From contig NZ_CP133020.1 of NCBI RefSeq assembly GCF_030866825.1, positions 1,922,001-1,986,000 of the forward strand: DNA of 64,000 nucleotides, read 5' to 3'. The DNA is from Rathayibacter sp. SW19 (GTDB taxonomy: Bacteria > Actinomycetota > Actinomycetes > Actinomycetales > Microbacteriaceae). Below the pieces are notes generated by a model. It saw only the letters and a program-made list of their open reading frames with translations. It was not told where the DNA came from and made no database searches. Of the stretch, positions 1 to 8,865 are shown in pieces (the stretch's first letter is position 1; each line of letters begins with the position of its first letter). The position numbers and the translations under genes are program-made.

Positions 1-1
1 G

Positions 2-649
2 GGCTGGGAGGTTGCGGAGGGGCCCGAACTGGAAAACGAGTGGTTCAATTTCGACGCCCTCAACTTCGACGAGGATCACCCGGCACGTGCACTTCAGGAC
101 ACCTTCTTCATCGCCCCCGCAGAATCGCACCTCGTACTGCGCACCCACACGTCGCCTGTGCAGATTCGGGCGCTGCTCGAGCGGGGTGTGCCGTTGTACG
201 TGGTGGCACCGGGCCGCGTCTACCGCACCGACGAGCTGGACGCCACTCACACGCCGGTATTCAGCCAGGTTGAGGGCATCGCCGTCGACAAAGGGCTGAC
301 CATGGCACACCTGCGAGGAACGCTCGAACACTTCGCACGGCAGATGTTCGGTGACGAGGCGAAGATCCGCCTTCGCCCGAACTACTTCCCGTTCACCGAG
401 CCGAGCGCCGAAATGGACGTCTGGCAGCCGCACGCCAAGGGCGGCGCCCGCTGGATCGAATGGGGCGGCTGCGGCATGGTGAACCCCAACGTGCTGCGGG
501 CGGCGGGAGTCGACCCAGACGAATATTCCGGCTTCGCATTCGGCATGGGAATCGAGCGCACGCTGCAATTCCGCTCGGACCTCAACGACATGCGCGACAT
601 CGTCGAAGGCGATGTCCGCTTCAGCAAGCAGTTCGGAATGGTGGTCTGA
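2..649 (+). CDS. pheS: Phenylalanine--tRNA ligase alpha subunit, 3' part
   Basis: This is the C-terminal 215 residues of PheS; the 5' end lies before the window. PheS is the catalytic subunit of the cytoplasmic alpha2beta2 enzyme that charges tRNA-Phe. The open frame runs from base 2 without a start. Class II synthetase motif 2 is visible (GRVYRTDELDATH, followed by FSQVEG), and motif 3 (FGMGIERTLQFR) lies near the C terminus. The stop codon overlaps the pheT start as ATGA-type coupling (TGATG), the usual pheST operon arrangement. The identification is secure; only the missing 5' part limits it. Confidence 0.96.
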   Translation, partial: GWEVAEGPELENEWFNFDALNFDEDHPARALQDTFFIAPAESHLVLRTHTSPVQIRALLERGVPLYVVAPGRVYRTDELDATHTPVFSQVEGIAVDKGLTMAHLRGTLEHFARQMFGDEAKIRLRPNYFPFTEPSAEMDVWQPHAKGGARWIEWGGCGMVNPNVLRAAGVDPDEYSGFAFGMGIERTLQFRSDLNDMRDIVEGDVRFSKQFGMVV

Positions 650-3189
650 TGCGCGTCCCCCTCAGTTGGCTGGCGGAATTCGTCGATCTCGCCCCCGGCA
701 CGACACCGGAGGACGTGCACGCCTCTCTCGTGTCGGTCGGGCTGGAAGAGGAGGCCATTCACCGCTTCGAGCTCAGCGGTCCGATCGTCGTGGGCGAAGT
801 GCTTGAATTCGTCGAGGAGCCGCAGACCAACGGCAAGACCATCCGCTGGTGCCAGGTGCGCGTCGCGCCTGGTGAGGCGATCGCGGCTGACGGCGGCCCT
901 GCTGTGCACGGCATCGTCTGCGGCGCACGCAACTTCTTCGTCGGAGACAAGGTCGTCGTGACTCTGCCGGGGTCTGTGCTTCCTGGGCCATTCCCGATCG
1001 CGGCCCGAAAGACCTACGGTCACATCTCCGATGGCATGATCGCATCGGCGCGTGAGTTGACACTCGGTGAAGACCACGACGGCATCCTTCGTCTGTCGGC
1101 ACTCGGCATCGATGCGCCGGTCGGCACGGATGCGATCGCTCTGCTCGGCCTTGACGACACCGCGGTCGAGGTCAACGTGACCCCCGACCGCGGCTACGCA
1201 CTGTCGATCCGTGGAATTGCCCGCGAATACTCGCACGCGACCGGCTCGGCGTTCCGCGACCCTGCGAAGCAGGACGATGCCGGTCCGGCTCCGGATGCCG
1301 CGAACTTCCCGGTTGCCATCGACGACGTCGCGCCAATCCGGGGCCGAATCGGCGCCACGGTGTTCGTGACGCGGGCAGTGCGCGGCATCGACGCGACCCG
1401 GCCGACCCCGGCCTGGATGATCGCCCGGCTGAAGCTTGCCGGCATCCGATCACTATCGCTGCCCGTGGACATCACCAATTACGTCATGGTCGAATCCGGC
1501 CAACCTCTGCACGGCTACGACCTCGACAAACTCGTCGGTGGCATCACGGTGCGCCGGGCGCTACCGGGCGAGAAGATCGTCACGCTCGACGATCAGACTC
1601 GGCTCCTCGACCCGCAGGACCTGCTGATCACAGACGATGCCGGCCCGATCGGACTGGCAGGAGTGATGGGCGGCGCGCGCACCGAAATGAGTGCCACGAC
1701 CACCGATGTTCTCGTCGAAGCAGCAAACTTCGACCCGGTCTCGATCGCGCGCAGCGCCCGACGTCACAAGTTGCCCAGCGAGGCATCCCGTCGCTTCGAA
1801 CGCGGCGTCGACCCTGAGGTCGCGGCACCTGCCGCGGCCCGCGTCGTGCAGCTGCTCGTGGAGCTGGCAGGCGGCACAGCGGATGCGCTCGGCTCGCACC
1901 ACGACACAACCTCGCCTCTCCCGGCAATTGACCTGCCGAACGGCTATGTCTCCGGCCTGATCGGAGTCGACTTCACGGAGGAGGAGATCGCTTCGTCGCT
2001 GGTCGAGATCGGCGCAGACATCGAGCGCGCGGACGCCGGGCTGCACGTCACGCCGCCGAGTTGGCGGCCCGATCTCATCGACAAGTCAACGCTGGCGGAG
2101 GAGGTCGCGCGGATCGTCGGATATGATCGCATCCCGTCCGTGCTGCCGGTCGCGCCACCCGGGCGCGGGTTGACTCGCGAACAGCGTCTGCGCCGAGCCG
2201 CAGCCGACGCGCTGGCCGAGGCCGGGCTCGTCGAGGTGCTTGCGTACCCGTTCGTGACGGCCGCGCAGAATGAAACCTACGGTTCGCCGACTGGTGGAGC
2301 GGTCACCGCCGTGACCCTGGCGAATCCACTGGATGCCAGCGTGCCGTACCTGCGCACGACGCTGTTGCCTGGGCTGATCGGTATCGCCCGGCGCAACCTG
2401 TCCCGCGGACTGAACGATCTCGCCCTGTTCGAAATCGGGCTCGTCTTCCGACCGGACGCCGGCGTGGTTTACGGCAGCGTGCAATTGCCCCCGGGCGCGG
2501 CACGCCCCACAATCGACGTGCTCGCCGCGTTGGACGCGAGTATTCCGCCGCAGCCACGCCACGTGGGTGCACTGTTCCTTGGCAACGCGCTGGCCAAGCA
2601 GCCCGGTCAGGCCGCTGTGCCATCCGGCCTCGCGGACGCGCTGGATGCCGCACGCCACGTGGCCGCTGCGCTCGGGCTCGAACTCACCCTCCGTCAGGGT
2701 TCGCACGTCGCGTTGCACCCCGGGCGCACTGCCGAACTGTTGTTGTCCGTCGACGGTACGGCCAGGGCGGTGGGCTTCGCCGGAGAACTGCTGCCGGCGC
2801 TCGCCGTCGAAGCGGATCTTCCGCGCGTGGTCGCCGTGCTCGAACTGAACGTGGACGCGCTGATCGCGGCCGCTCCGGATGTCGTCGACGCGCATCCGAT
2901 CTCGACGTTCCCCGCCGCAACGCAGGATCTTTCCCTCGTCGTCGCCGACGCAACGCCGGCAGGCGACGTGTTGGCCGCTGTGAGAGACGGCGCCGGTGCA
3001 CTGCTGGAAGATATCCGGCTGATCGACGACTATCGCGGTTCCGGTGTCTCAGACGGAGCCAAGAGCCTGACGTTCGCGCTGCGGTTCAGGGCCGCTGATC
3101 GCACGCTCACGGCTGCTGAGGCGAGCGAGGCCAAGTTCGCCGGTGCCGCGCGCGCCGGCGAGTTGTTCGGAGCGAGCATCCGGGAATAG
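649..3189 (+). CDS. pheT: Phenylalanine--tRNA ligase beta subunit
   Basis: 846 residues, the normal length for bacterial PheT. It pairs with PheS, binds tRNA-Phe and carries the editing site. An EMAP/tRNA-binding OB-fold region follows the N terminus (around residues 40-155, VVGEVLEFVEEPQTNGK), then the B3/B4 editing and B5 domains, and a C-terminal FDX-ACB anticodon-binding domain beginning near HPISTFPAATQDLS. The ATG start overlaps the pheS stop by one base. A longer upstream reading frame exists but is pheS read in another frame. The gene ends the pheST operon; a 229-base gap follows. Confidence 0.97.
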   Translation: MRVPLSWLAEFVDLAPGTTPEDVHASLVSVGLEEEAIHRFELSGPIVVGEVLEFVEEPQTNGKTIRWCQVRVAPGEAIAADGGPAVHGIVCGARNFFVGDKVVVTLPGSVLPGPFPIAARKTYGHISDGMIASARELTLGEDHDGILRLSALGIDAPVGTDAIALLGLDDTAVEVNVTPDRGYALSIRGIAREYSHATGSAFRDPAKQDDAGPAPDAANFPVAIDDVAPIRGRIGATVFVTRAVRGIDATRPTPAWMIARLKLAGIRSLSLPVDITNYVMVESGQPLHGYDLDKLVGGITVRRALPGEKIVTLDDQTRLLDPQDLLITDDAGPIGLAGVMGGARTEMSATTTDVLVEAANFDPVSIARSARRHKLPSEASRRFERGVDPEVAAPAAARVVQLLVELAGGTADALGSHHDTTSPLPAIDLPNGYVSGLIGVDFTEEEIASSLVEIGADIERADAGLHVTPPSWRPDLIDKSTLAEEVARIVGYDRIPSVLPVAPPGRGLTREQRLRRAAADALAEAGLVEVLAYPFVTAAQNETYGSPTGGAVTAVTLANPLDASVPYLRTTLLPGLIGIARRNLSRGLNDLALFEIGLVFRPDAGVVYGSVQLPPGAARPTIDVLAALDASIPPQPRHVGALFLGNALAKQPGQAAVPSGLADALDAARHVAAALGLELTLRQGSHVALHPGRTAELLLSVDGTARAVGFAGELLPALAVEADLPRVVAVLELNVDALIAAAPDVVDAHPISTFPAATQDLSLVVADATPAGDVLAAVRDGAGALLEDIRLIDDYRGSGVSDGAKSLTFALRFRAADRTLTAAEASEAKFAGAARAGELFGASIRE

Positions 3190-3418
3190 TGCGGCTCGAT
3201 TCGCGCAGCAGAACCTCCGCGCGCTATGCTCGCGGCATGCTACCGATTCGGCGCACCGCTGTGACACAGGTCTCGTCGACCCGTGCCCTGCGCCGACGCC
3301 GCGGCGAGCGCCGAAGCTAGGCGACGCATTCGTACGACCCCGCCGATATCCGGTCTCACAGGGGTCGCGTGGGCGCCGCCGTTCCTCACCGCTTCCGTGC
3401 ACTCAATAAGGTAGAACC
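3190..3418 (+). other. Noncoding gap upstream of the arginine cluster
   Basis: A 229-base stretch between pheT and argC. It must hold the promoter of the arginine operon, and AAGG at 3408-3411 is a ribosome binding site seven bases before the argC ATG. I looked for an AT-rich ARG-box palindrome near the start and did not see a convincing one. No convincing gene is present. Confidence 0.5.
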
Positions 3419-4477
3419 ATGACTCTCTCTGTCGCCGTTGCCGGCGCTTCGGGGTACGCCGGGGGAGAACTCCTCCGCATCCTGGCGCAGCATCCCGACT
3501 TCCACGTGCGCACCGTCACCGCGCACTCGAACGCCGGGCAATCGCTGGCCGTTCACCAACCCCAGCTACGGTCATTGGCAGACCTCACCCTCGTCGAGAC
3601 CTCGGCTGAGAACCTTTCCGGCCACGACGTGGTCTTCCTCGCCCTCCCGCACGGGGCGTCCGGCGCCATCACGGCCGCCCTCGATGCAGATCCGGCCAAC
3701 GCTCACACCCTGATCGTCGACTGCGGGGCCGATCATCGCCTCACCGACCCATCCGACTGGGCGACCTATTACGGCGGCGACTATCACGCGGCGTGGGCCT
3801 ACGGCGTGCCCGAGCTGCCGACCGTCACAGGCAAGCTACGTGACGGGCTCGCCGGCGCCACGCGCATCGCGGCACCCGGATGCAACGCCAGCGCGGTCTC
3901 GCTCGCGATCGCTCCCGGCATCAAAGCGGGGCTGGTCGAGGAGACGGACATCGTCGCCATGCTCGCCGTCGGCCCGTCCGGTGCGGGCAAGAAGCTGGCG
4001 CCGATGTATCTGGCCAGTGAGATCATGGGGTCCGCATCACCGTACGCGGTCGGCGGAACGCATCGGCACATCCCGGAGATCCTGCAGAACCTGCGGCTGG
4101 CGGGCGCGACCGCGCCGACCGTATCGTTCACCCCGGTGCTGGTGCCGATGGCACGCGGCATCCTCGCCACCGTCAGCGCGCGCATTGTGCCGGGGACCAC
4201 ACCGGAACAACTGCGCGCAGCATGGGAAGACACCTATCGGGGCGAGAGATTCGTACACGTTCTCGAAGAGGGGCGGATGCCGCGCACCGCCGACACCGTC
4301 GGCGCGAACACCGCGCTGATCGGCATCGCCGTCGACGAGGCGGTCGGCCGGGTCATTGCCGTTCTGGCATTGGACAATCTGGCCAAAGGCACCGCTGGGG
4401 CCGCAATCCAATCGGCGAACATCGCGCTCGGCCTGCCGGAACAATCCGGCCTCAGTGTGGATGGAGTAGCGCCATGA
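3419..4477 (+). CDS. argC: N-acetyl-gamma-glutamyl-phosphate reductase
   Basis: 352 residues. ArgC reduces N-acetylglutamyl phosphate to the semialdehyde with NADPH, the third step of arginine synthesis. The N terminus has the Rossmann signature GASGYAGGELLR, and the catalytic cysteine is C155 in PGCNAS. AAGG seven bases upstream supports the ATG. It is the first gene of a six-gene run in which each gene overlaps the next by four bases, so translation is probably coupled. Its 3' end overlaps argJ as ATGA. Confidence 0.97.
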   Translation: MTLSVAVAGASGYAGGELLRILAQHPDFHVRTVTAHSNAGQSLAVHQPQLRSLADLTLVETSAENLSGHDVVFLALPHGASGAITAALDADPANAHTLIVDCGADHRLTDPSDWATYYGGDYHAAWAYGVPELPTVTGKLRDGLAGATRIAAPGCNASAVSLAIAPGIKAGLVEETDIVAMLAVGPSGAGKKLAPMYLASEIMGSASPYAVGGTHRHIPEILQNLRLAGATAPTVSFTPVLVPMARGILATVSARIVPGTTPEQLRAAWEDTYRGERFVHVLEEGRMPRTADTVGANTALIGIAVDEAVGRVIAVLALDNLAKGTAGAAIQSANIALGLPEQSGLSVDGVAP

Positions 4478-5625
4478 GTGTGACCACGCCAGCAGGATTC
4501 GAGGCGAGTGGTGTTTCTGCCGGTCTGAAGACCAGCGGGAAGCCGGACCTTGCCCTGGTGGTGAACCGCGGCCCGCTGCAGTCCGCCGCCATCGTCTTCA
4601 CCGGCAACCGGGCTAAGGCGAATCCCATTCTGTGGTCTCAGCAGGTCGCCTCCGACGGCGTCGTATCGGCCATCGTGCTCAACTCCGGCGGAGCGAATTG
4701 CTTCACCGGCGCAGAGGGCTTCCAGACGACGCACGCCACGGCAGAGGCCGTCGCGGCGGGGCTGGGCACCTCCGCGGGCGACGTGCTGGTCTGCTCGACA
4801 GGGTTGATCGGCGAGCAACTCGATCGCGGAAAACTTCTCGACGGCGTCGCAGCGGCGATCGCGGCGCTGCGCCCCGACGGCGGTGCGGATGCAGCTGCAG
4901 CAATCATGACGACCGATACCGTCCCGAAGACGGCGACCCATGCGGGGGCCGGGTGGAGCATCGGCGCTATCGCGAAGGGCGCCGGCATGCTGGCGCCGGG
5001 GCTCGCAACGATGCTGGTCGTGATCACAACGGACGCCGTGCTGAACGCCCAGCAACTCGACACTGCCCTGCGCGGGGCAACCCGGGTCACCTTCGATCGA
5101 CTGGACAGCGACGGCTGCATGTCCACGAACGACCAGGTCACGCTGCTGGCCTCAGGAGCTTCAGCTGTTCAACCGGAGCTCGCCGAATTCACGAGCGCGC
5201 TCACCGCGGTGTGCGGTTCTCTCGCCGAGCAGTTGCAGGCCGACGCGGAGGGCGCGAGTCACGACATCCGGATCGAAGTTGTCGGCGCGGTCAGCGAGGC
5301 CGAGGCCGTCGAGGTCGGGCGCTCAGTCGCCCGCAACAACCTGTTCAAAACGGCGATCTTCGGCAATGACCCGAACTGGGGACGCGTGCTTGCGGCAATC
5401 GGCACGACTGCTGCCGAGTTCGATCCGTATCGCGTGGATGTCTCGATGAACGGCGTGCGGGTCTGTCACGACGGTGCCCCGGATGAACCACGCGATCAGG
5501 TCGACTTGAAGCCCCGCGCGGTCACCGTGCTGATCGACCTACAGGTCGGGGCCGCACAGGCGACAATTCTGACCAACGACCTCACGCACGACTATGTGCA
5601 TGAGAACAGCGCGTACGCAAGTTGA
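4474..5625 (+). CDS. argJ: Bifunctional glutamate N-acetyltransferase / amino-acid acetyltransferase
   Basis: 383 residues. ArgJ recycles the acetyl group from N-acetylornithine to glutamate and in many actinobacteria also uses acetyl-CoA, so it serves the first and fifth steps. The precursor self-cleaves before a threonine nucleophile; that site is seen as APGLATML with T179. The ATG at 4474 overlaps the argC stop by four bases; an open frame extends upstream to 4222 but lies inside argC and lacks family similarity. Mono- versus bifunctionality cannot be decided from sequence alone. Confidence 0.96.
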   Translation: MSVTTPAGFEASGVSAGLKTSGKPDLALVVNRGPLQSAAIVFTGNRAKANPILWSQQVASDGVVSAIVLNSGGANCFTGAEGFQTTHATAEAVAAGLGTSAGDVLVCSTGLIGEQLDRGKLLDGVAAAIAALRPDGGADAAAAIMTTDTVPKTATHAGAGWSIGAIAKGAGMLAPGLATMLVVITTDAVLNAQQLDTALRGATRVTFDRLDSDGCMSTNDQVTLLASGASAVQPELAEFTSALTAVCGSLAEQLQADAEGASHDIRIEVVGAVSEAEAVEVGRSVARNNLFKTAIFGNDPNWGRVLAAIGTTAAEFDPYRVDVSMNGVRVCHDGAPDEPRDQVDLKPRAVTVLIDLQVGAAQATILTNDLTHDYVHENSAYAS

Positions 5626-6608
5626 ACGAGGCGAACGTGGAGGACGCTCAGAACGCCCACAGCGCGCACGAGAACGCGCACCAGAACACGCACAACGTGC
5701 CGCAGGAACCAGCCGCCGCGTTCGACCGCTCACAGCTGCACCCAGCCGACAAGGCCGCAACGCTGATCGAATCGCTGCCGTGGCTGAAGCGCTTCCACCA
5801 CCAGATCATCGTCGTGAAGTTCGGTGGAAACGCCATGGTCAGCCCGGAGTTGCAGAAGGCGTTCGCGGAGGACATGGTCTACCTGCGCTATGCCGGGATC
5901 AAACCCGTCGTCGTGCACGGGGGCGGGCCGCAGATTTCGGCCATGCTGCAGCGGCTCGGTATCGAAAGCGAATTCCGTGGCGGCTATCGTGTCACGACGC
6001 CTGAGGCGATGGAGGTCGTGCGCATGGTGCTGACCGGCCAGATCAGTCGTGACCTGGTGGGGCACATCAACGAGCACGGCCCGCTCGCGGCCGGGATTTC
6101 GGGTGAGGACGCCGGCTTGCTTCTGGCACGAAAACGTTCGGTGGTGATCGACGGCGAGAGCGTCGACCTCGGCCAGGTGGGTGACATCGTCGGGGTGGAC
6201 CCCGAGGCAGTGCACGCCCAGTTGCGCGCCGGCCGCATCCCGGTGGTCTCATCCATCGCCCCAGACATCGACCATCCAGGCGACTCACTGAACGTGAACG
6301 CGGATGCGGCGGCCGCGGCACTCGCGATCGCGCTCGGCGCCGCAAAGCTTGTCATTCTCACCGACGTCGCCGGGCTCTACCGGAATTGGCCGGACCGGGA
6401 TTCGCTCGTGTCTAAGATCGATCTCGATGACCTTCGCGGGCTCCTGCCCACCCTGGAATCGGGCATGATTCCGAAAATGACGGCCTGTGTGGACGCCGTT
6501 GACGGGGGAGTGGCCAAGGCAGCCATTATCGACGGACGGGTGCCGCACTCGATCCTTCTCGAGATCTTCACCCAAAGCGGCATCGGTACGGAGGTAGTTC
6601 CAGCGTGA
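5622..6608 (+). CDS. argB: Acetylglutamate kinase
   Basis: 328 residues from a TTG that overlaps the argJ stop (TTGA). ArgB phosphorylates N-acetylglutamate. The kinase core begins around residue 65 with KFGGNAM and VVVHGGGPQI and ends normally. The first 35 residues or so are unusual: rich in Ala, His, Asn and Glu, with repeated AH/QN units, before the recognisable alignment region. A GTG at 5637, in frame, is a possible shorter start. The amino-acid kinase assignment is firm; the exact start is not. Confidence 0.95.
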   Translation: MNEANVEDAQNAHSAHENAHQNTHNVPQEPAAAFDRSQLHPADKAATLIESLPWLKRFHHQIIVVKFGGNAMVSPELQKAFAEDMVYLRYAGIKPVVVHGGGPQISAMLQRLGIESEFRGGYRVTTPEAMEVVRMVLTGQISRDLVGHINEHGPLAAGISGEDAGLLLARKRSVVIDGESVDLGQVGDIVGVDPEAVHAQLRAGRIPVVSSIAPDIDHPGDSLNVNADAAAAALAIALGAAKLVILTDVAGLYRNWPDRDSLVSKIDLDDLRGLLPTLESGMIPKMTACVDAVDGGVAKAAIIDGRVPHSILLEIFTQSGIGTEVVPA

Positions 6609-7912
6609 GTGCACAGCAGCTGACAGATCCAACGAAAGATCCGGCGAACGACATAACGAAAAATCGGGTGACAGCACCGCCGACGGCCGACGCCGCGCCG
6701 CGGTGGCAGGAGCGCTTCGACGCCTCGATCATGCGCTCACTCGCCATGCCGCAGTTGCTGCTGACGCGCGGTGAAGGCTGCTACGTCTGGGACGGCGACG
6801 GCAAAGAATATCTCGACTTCCTTGCCGGGATCGCCGTCAACGCGCTCGGCCACGCGCATCCGGTTCTGGTGGATGCCGTGTCACGCCAAATAGCCACTCT
6901 CGCGCACGTCTCCAACTACTTCGCCACTCCGCCGGAATTGGAGCTGGCGGAAAGGCTGGTCCGGTTGACCGGTGCCGTTGACGGCCGCGTGTTCTTCGGC
7001 AACTCCGGCGCCGAGGCTAACGAGGCCGCCTTCAAGCTCGCCCGGCTGAACAATGCGGGCGGCACGAAACGACGCATCCTGGCGCTGAACAATTCGTTCC
7101 ATGGCCGCACCATGGGCTCGATGGCGTTGACCGGCAAACCGCACATGCGCGAACCGTTCGAACCGATGCCAGCCGGCGTCGAGCACATCGACACGACCCT
7201 CGACGCATTGGAGGCGGCATTCGATGAGCATGTCGCGGCGCTGTTCGTCGAACCGATCAAGGGTGAGGCAGGTGTGCTCGACCTCCCGGACGGCTTCTTG
7301 AAACGAGCGCGCGTTCTGAGCAAGCAATACGGCGCCCTGTTGATCGTGGACGAGATCCAGACCGGTATCGGCCGAACCGGACGGTGGTTCGGTTTTCAGC
7401 ATGCCGAGATCGTGCCGGACGCGATCACGCTCGCAAAAGGCCTCGCCGGGGGTGTTCCGATCGGAGCGCTTGTGACGTTCGGCCGTGCGTCAGAGTTGTT
7501 CAGCGCGGGTCAGCACGGTTCGACGTTCGGCGGCAATCCGCTGGCCACGGCGGCCGGTAACGCTGTGCTCGGTGAGATCGAAAATGCCGAGCTCGTCCAG
7601 AATGCCGCCGTGCGCGGCGCAGAGTTGCGCGCACTCATCCGCGGCCTGCACTCACCGCTGGTCGGTGAGTTGCGCGGTGCGGGTCTGCTGGTCGGCATCG
7701 GTCTCACGCAGCCGGTCGCCGGCGCTCTTGTGGCTGCTGCCCTCGAACACGGACTCATTGTGAACGCGCCGAACGCGTCCACCATCCGGCTGGCACCGCC
7801 GCTGATCATCGGCGACGCCGAGCTTGCGGAGTTCGGCCGACGATTCGCCGCCGCGCTTGCAACGCTCGCACCCTCAGCTCACGACAACTCACTCCAGAAA
7901 GCACCCCGATGA
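6605..7912 (+). CDS. argD: Acetylornithine aminotransferase
   Basis: 435 residues, a class III PLP-dependent aminotransferase converting N-acetylglutamate semialdehyde to N-acetylornithine. The PLP-binding lysine is K278 in LAKGLAGGVPIGA; the GNSGAEANEAAFKLAR stretch is the phosphate-binding region. The GTG start overlaps the argB stop (GTGA). The first 35 or so residues, rich in Thr, Asp and Pro, form a leader before the conserved SIMRSLAMPQLLLTRGEG segment. Its place between argB and argF rules out the related 4-aminobutyrate aminotransferases. Confidence 0.96.
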   Translation: MSAQQLTDPTKDPANDITKNRVTAPPTADAAPRWQERFDASIMRSLAMPQLLLTRGEGCYVWDGDGKEYLDFLAGIAVNALGHAHPVLVDAVSRQIATLAHVSNYFATPPELELAERLVRLTGAVDGRVFFGNSGAEANEAAFKLARLNNAGGTKRRILALNNSFHGRTMGSMALTGKPHMREPFEPMPAGVEHIDTTLDALEAAFDEHVAALFVEPIKGEAGVLDLPDGFLKRARVLSKQYGALLIVDEIQTGIGRTGRWFGFQHAEIVPDAITLAKGLAGGVPIGALVTFGRASELFSAGQHGSTFGGNPLATAAGNAVLGEIENAELVQNAAVRGAELRALIRGLHSPLVGELRGAGLLVGIGLTQPVAGALVAAALEHGLIVNAPNASTIRLAPPLIIGDAELAEFGRRFAAALATLAPSAHDNSLQKAPR

Positions 7913-8865
7913 CACGACACTTCCTGCGCGACGACGACATCACCCCGGCAGAACAGGCGGAGATCCTGGCACTGGCCGCTGAGCTCAAACGCGATCGCTA
8001 CGCGGTCGCTCCCTTGGCAGGCCCGCAGACCGTCGCTGTGATCTTCGACAAGTCATCGACACGCACCCGGGTGTCATTCGCGGTGGGGATCGCCGATCTG
8101 GGCGGTAGCCCGCTGATCATTAGCACCGCGAACAGCCAGCTCGGCGGCAAAGAGACTCCATCGGACACGGCCAGGGTGCTGGAGCGGATGGTCGCGGCGA
8201 TCGTCTGGCGCACGTATGGTCAGGCCGGGCTCGAGGAGATGGCGCGCGGCACGACCGTGCCGGTCGTCAACGCGCTCTCGGATGATTTCCACCCCTGTCA
8301 GCTGCTGGCTGACCTTTTGACGATCACCCAGAAGCGCGGCGCGCTTGCCGGTACGACGATCACCTTCCTCGGCGACGGTGCGTCCAACATGGGCCAGTCG
8401 TACGCGCTGGCGGGCGTGACGGCCGGCATGCACGTTCGCATCGCATCTCCGATCGAATATGCGCCGAGCGCAAGCGTGGTCGCCGACGCGGACGCGATCG
8501 CCCCGCGAACAGGCGGATCCGTTGCCCTCTACACCGATCCGCTCGAGGCTGTTGCCGGCTCCGACGTCGTGGTGACCGACACGTGGGTCTCGATGGGGCG
8601 CGAAGAGGAGAAGGCGCATCGACTCACCGCGTTCGGCGCGTACAAGGTGACGAACGAGCTGATGGCGTTGGCGAAGCCAGATGCGCTGTTCATGCACTGT
8701 CTGCCGGCCGATCGCGGCTATGAGGTCGACGCCGACGTGATCGACGGCCCGCAGAGCGTCGTCTGGGACGAGGCGGAGAATCGCCTGCATGCTCAGAAGG
8801 CGCTGCTTGTGTGGCTGCTGGCGCAGAACGCACGGAATGCACAGACCGGGGAGGCTGCGGAATGA
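7909..8865 (+). CDS. argF: Ornithine carbamoyltransferase
   Basis: 318 residues. ArgF makes citrulline from ornithine and carbamoyl phosphate. Family signatures are all present: carbamoyl-phosphate-binding STRTR at residues 50-54, HPCQ in the middle (FHPCQLLADL) and the ornithine-loop MHCLPA (FMHCLPADRG). The start overlaps argD as ATGA and the stop overlaps argH as ATGA. In many actinobacteria argR and argG would follow here; neither does. Confidence 0.97.
   Translation: MTRHFLRDDDITPAEQAEILALAAELKRDRYAVAPLAGPQTVAVIFDKSSTRTRVSFAVGIADLGGSPLIISTANSQLGGKETPSDTARVLERMVAAIVWRTYGQAGLEEMARGTTVPVVNALSDDFHPCQLLADLLTITQKRGALAGTTITFLGDGASNMGQSYALAGVTAGMHVRIASPIEYAPSASVVADADAIAPRTGGSVALYTDPLEAVAGSDVVVTDTWVSMGREEEKAHRLTAFGAYKVTNELMALAKPDALFMHCLPADRGYEVDADVIDGPQSVVWDEAENRLHAQKALLVWLLAQNARNAQTGEAAE

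Noticed and set aside
382..1236. Minus-strand open frame opposite pheS/pheT
   Set aside because: Antisense shadow of two firmly identified genes.
3190..3418. ARG box or attenuator before argC
   Set aside because: No convincing AT-rich 18-bp palindrome or leader peptide could be found by eye.
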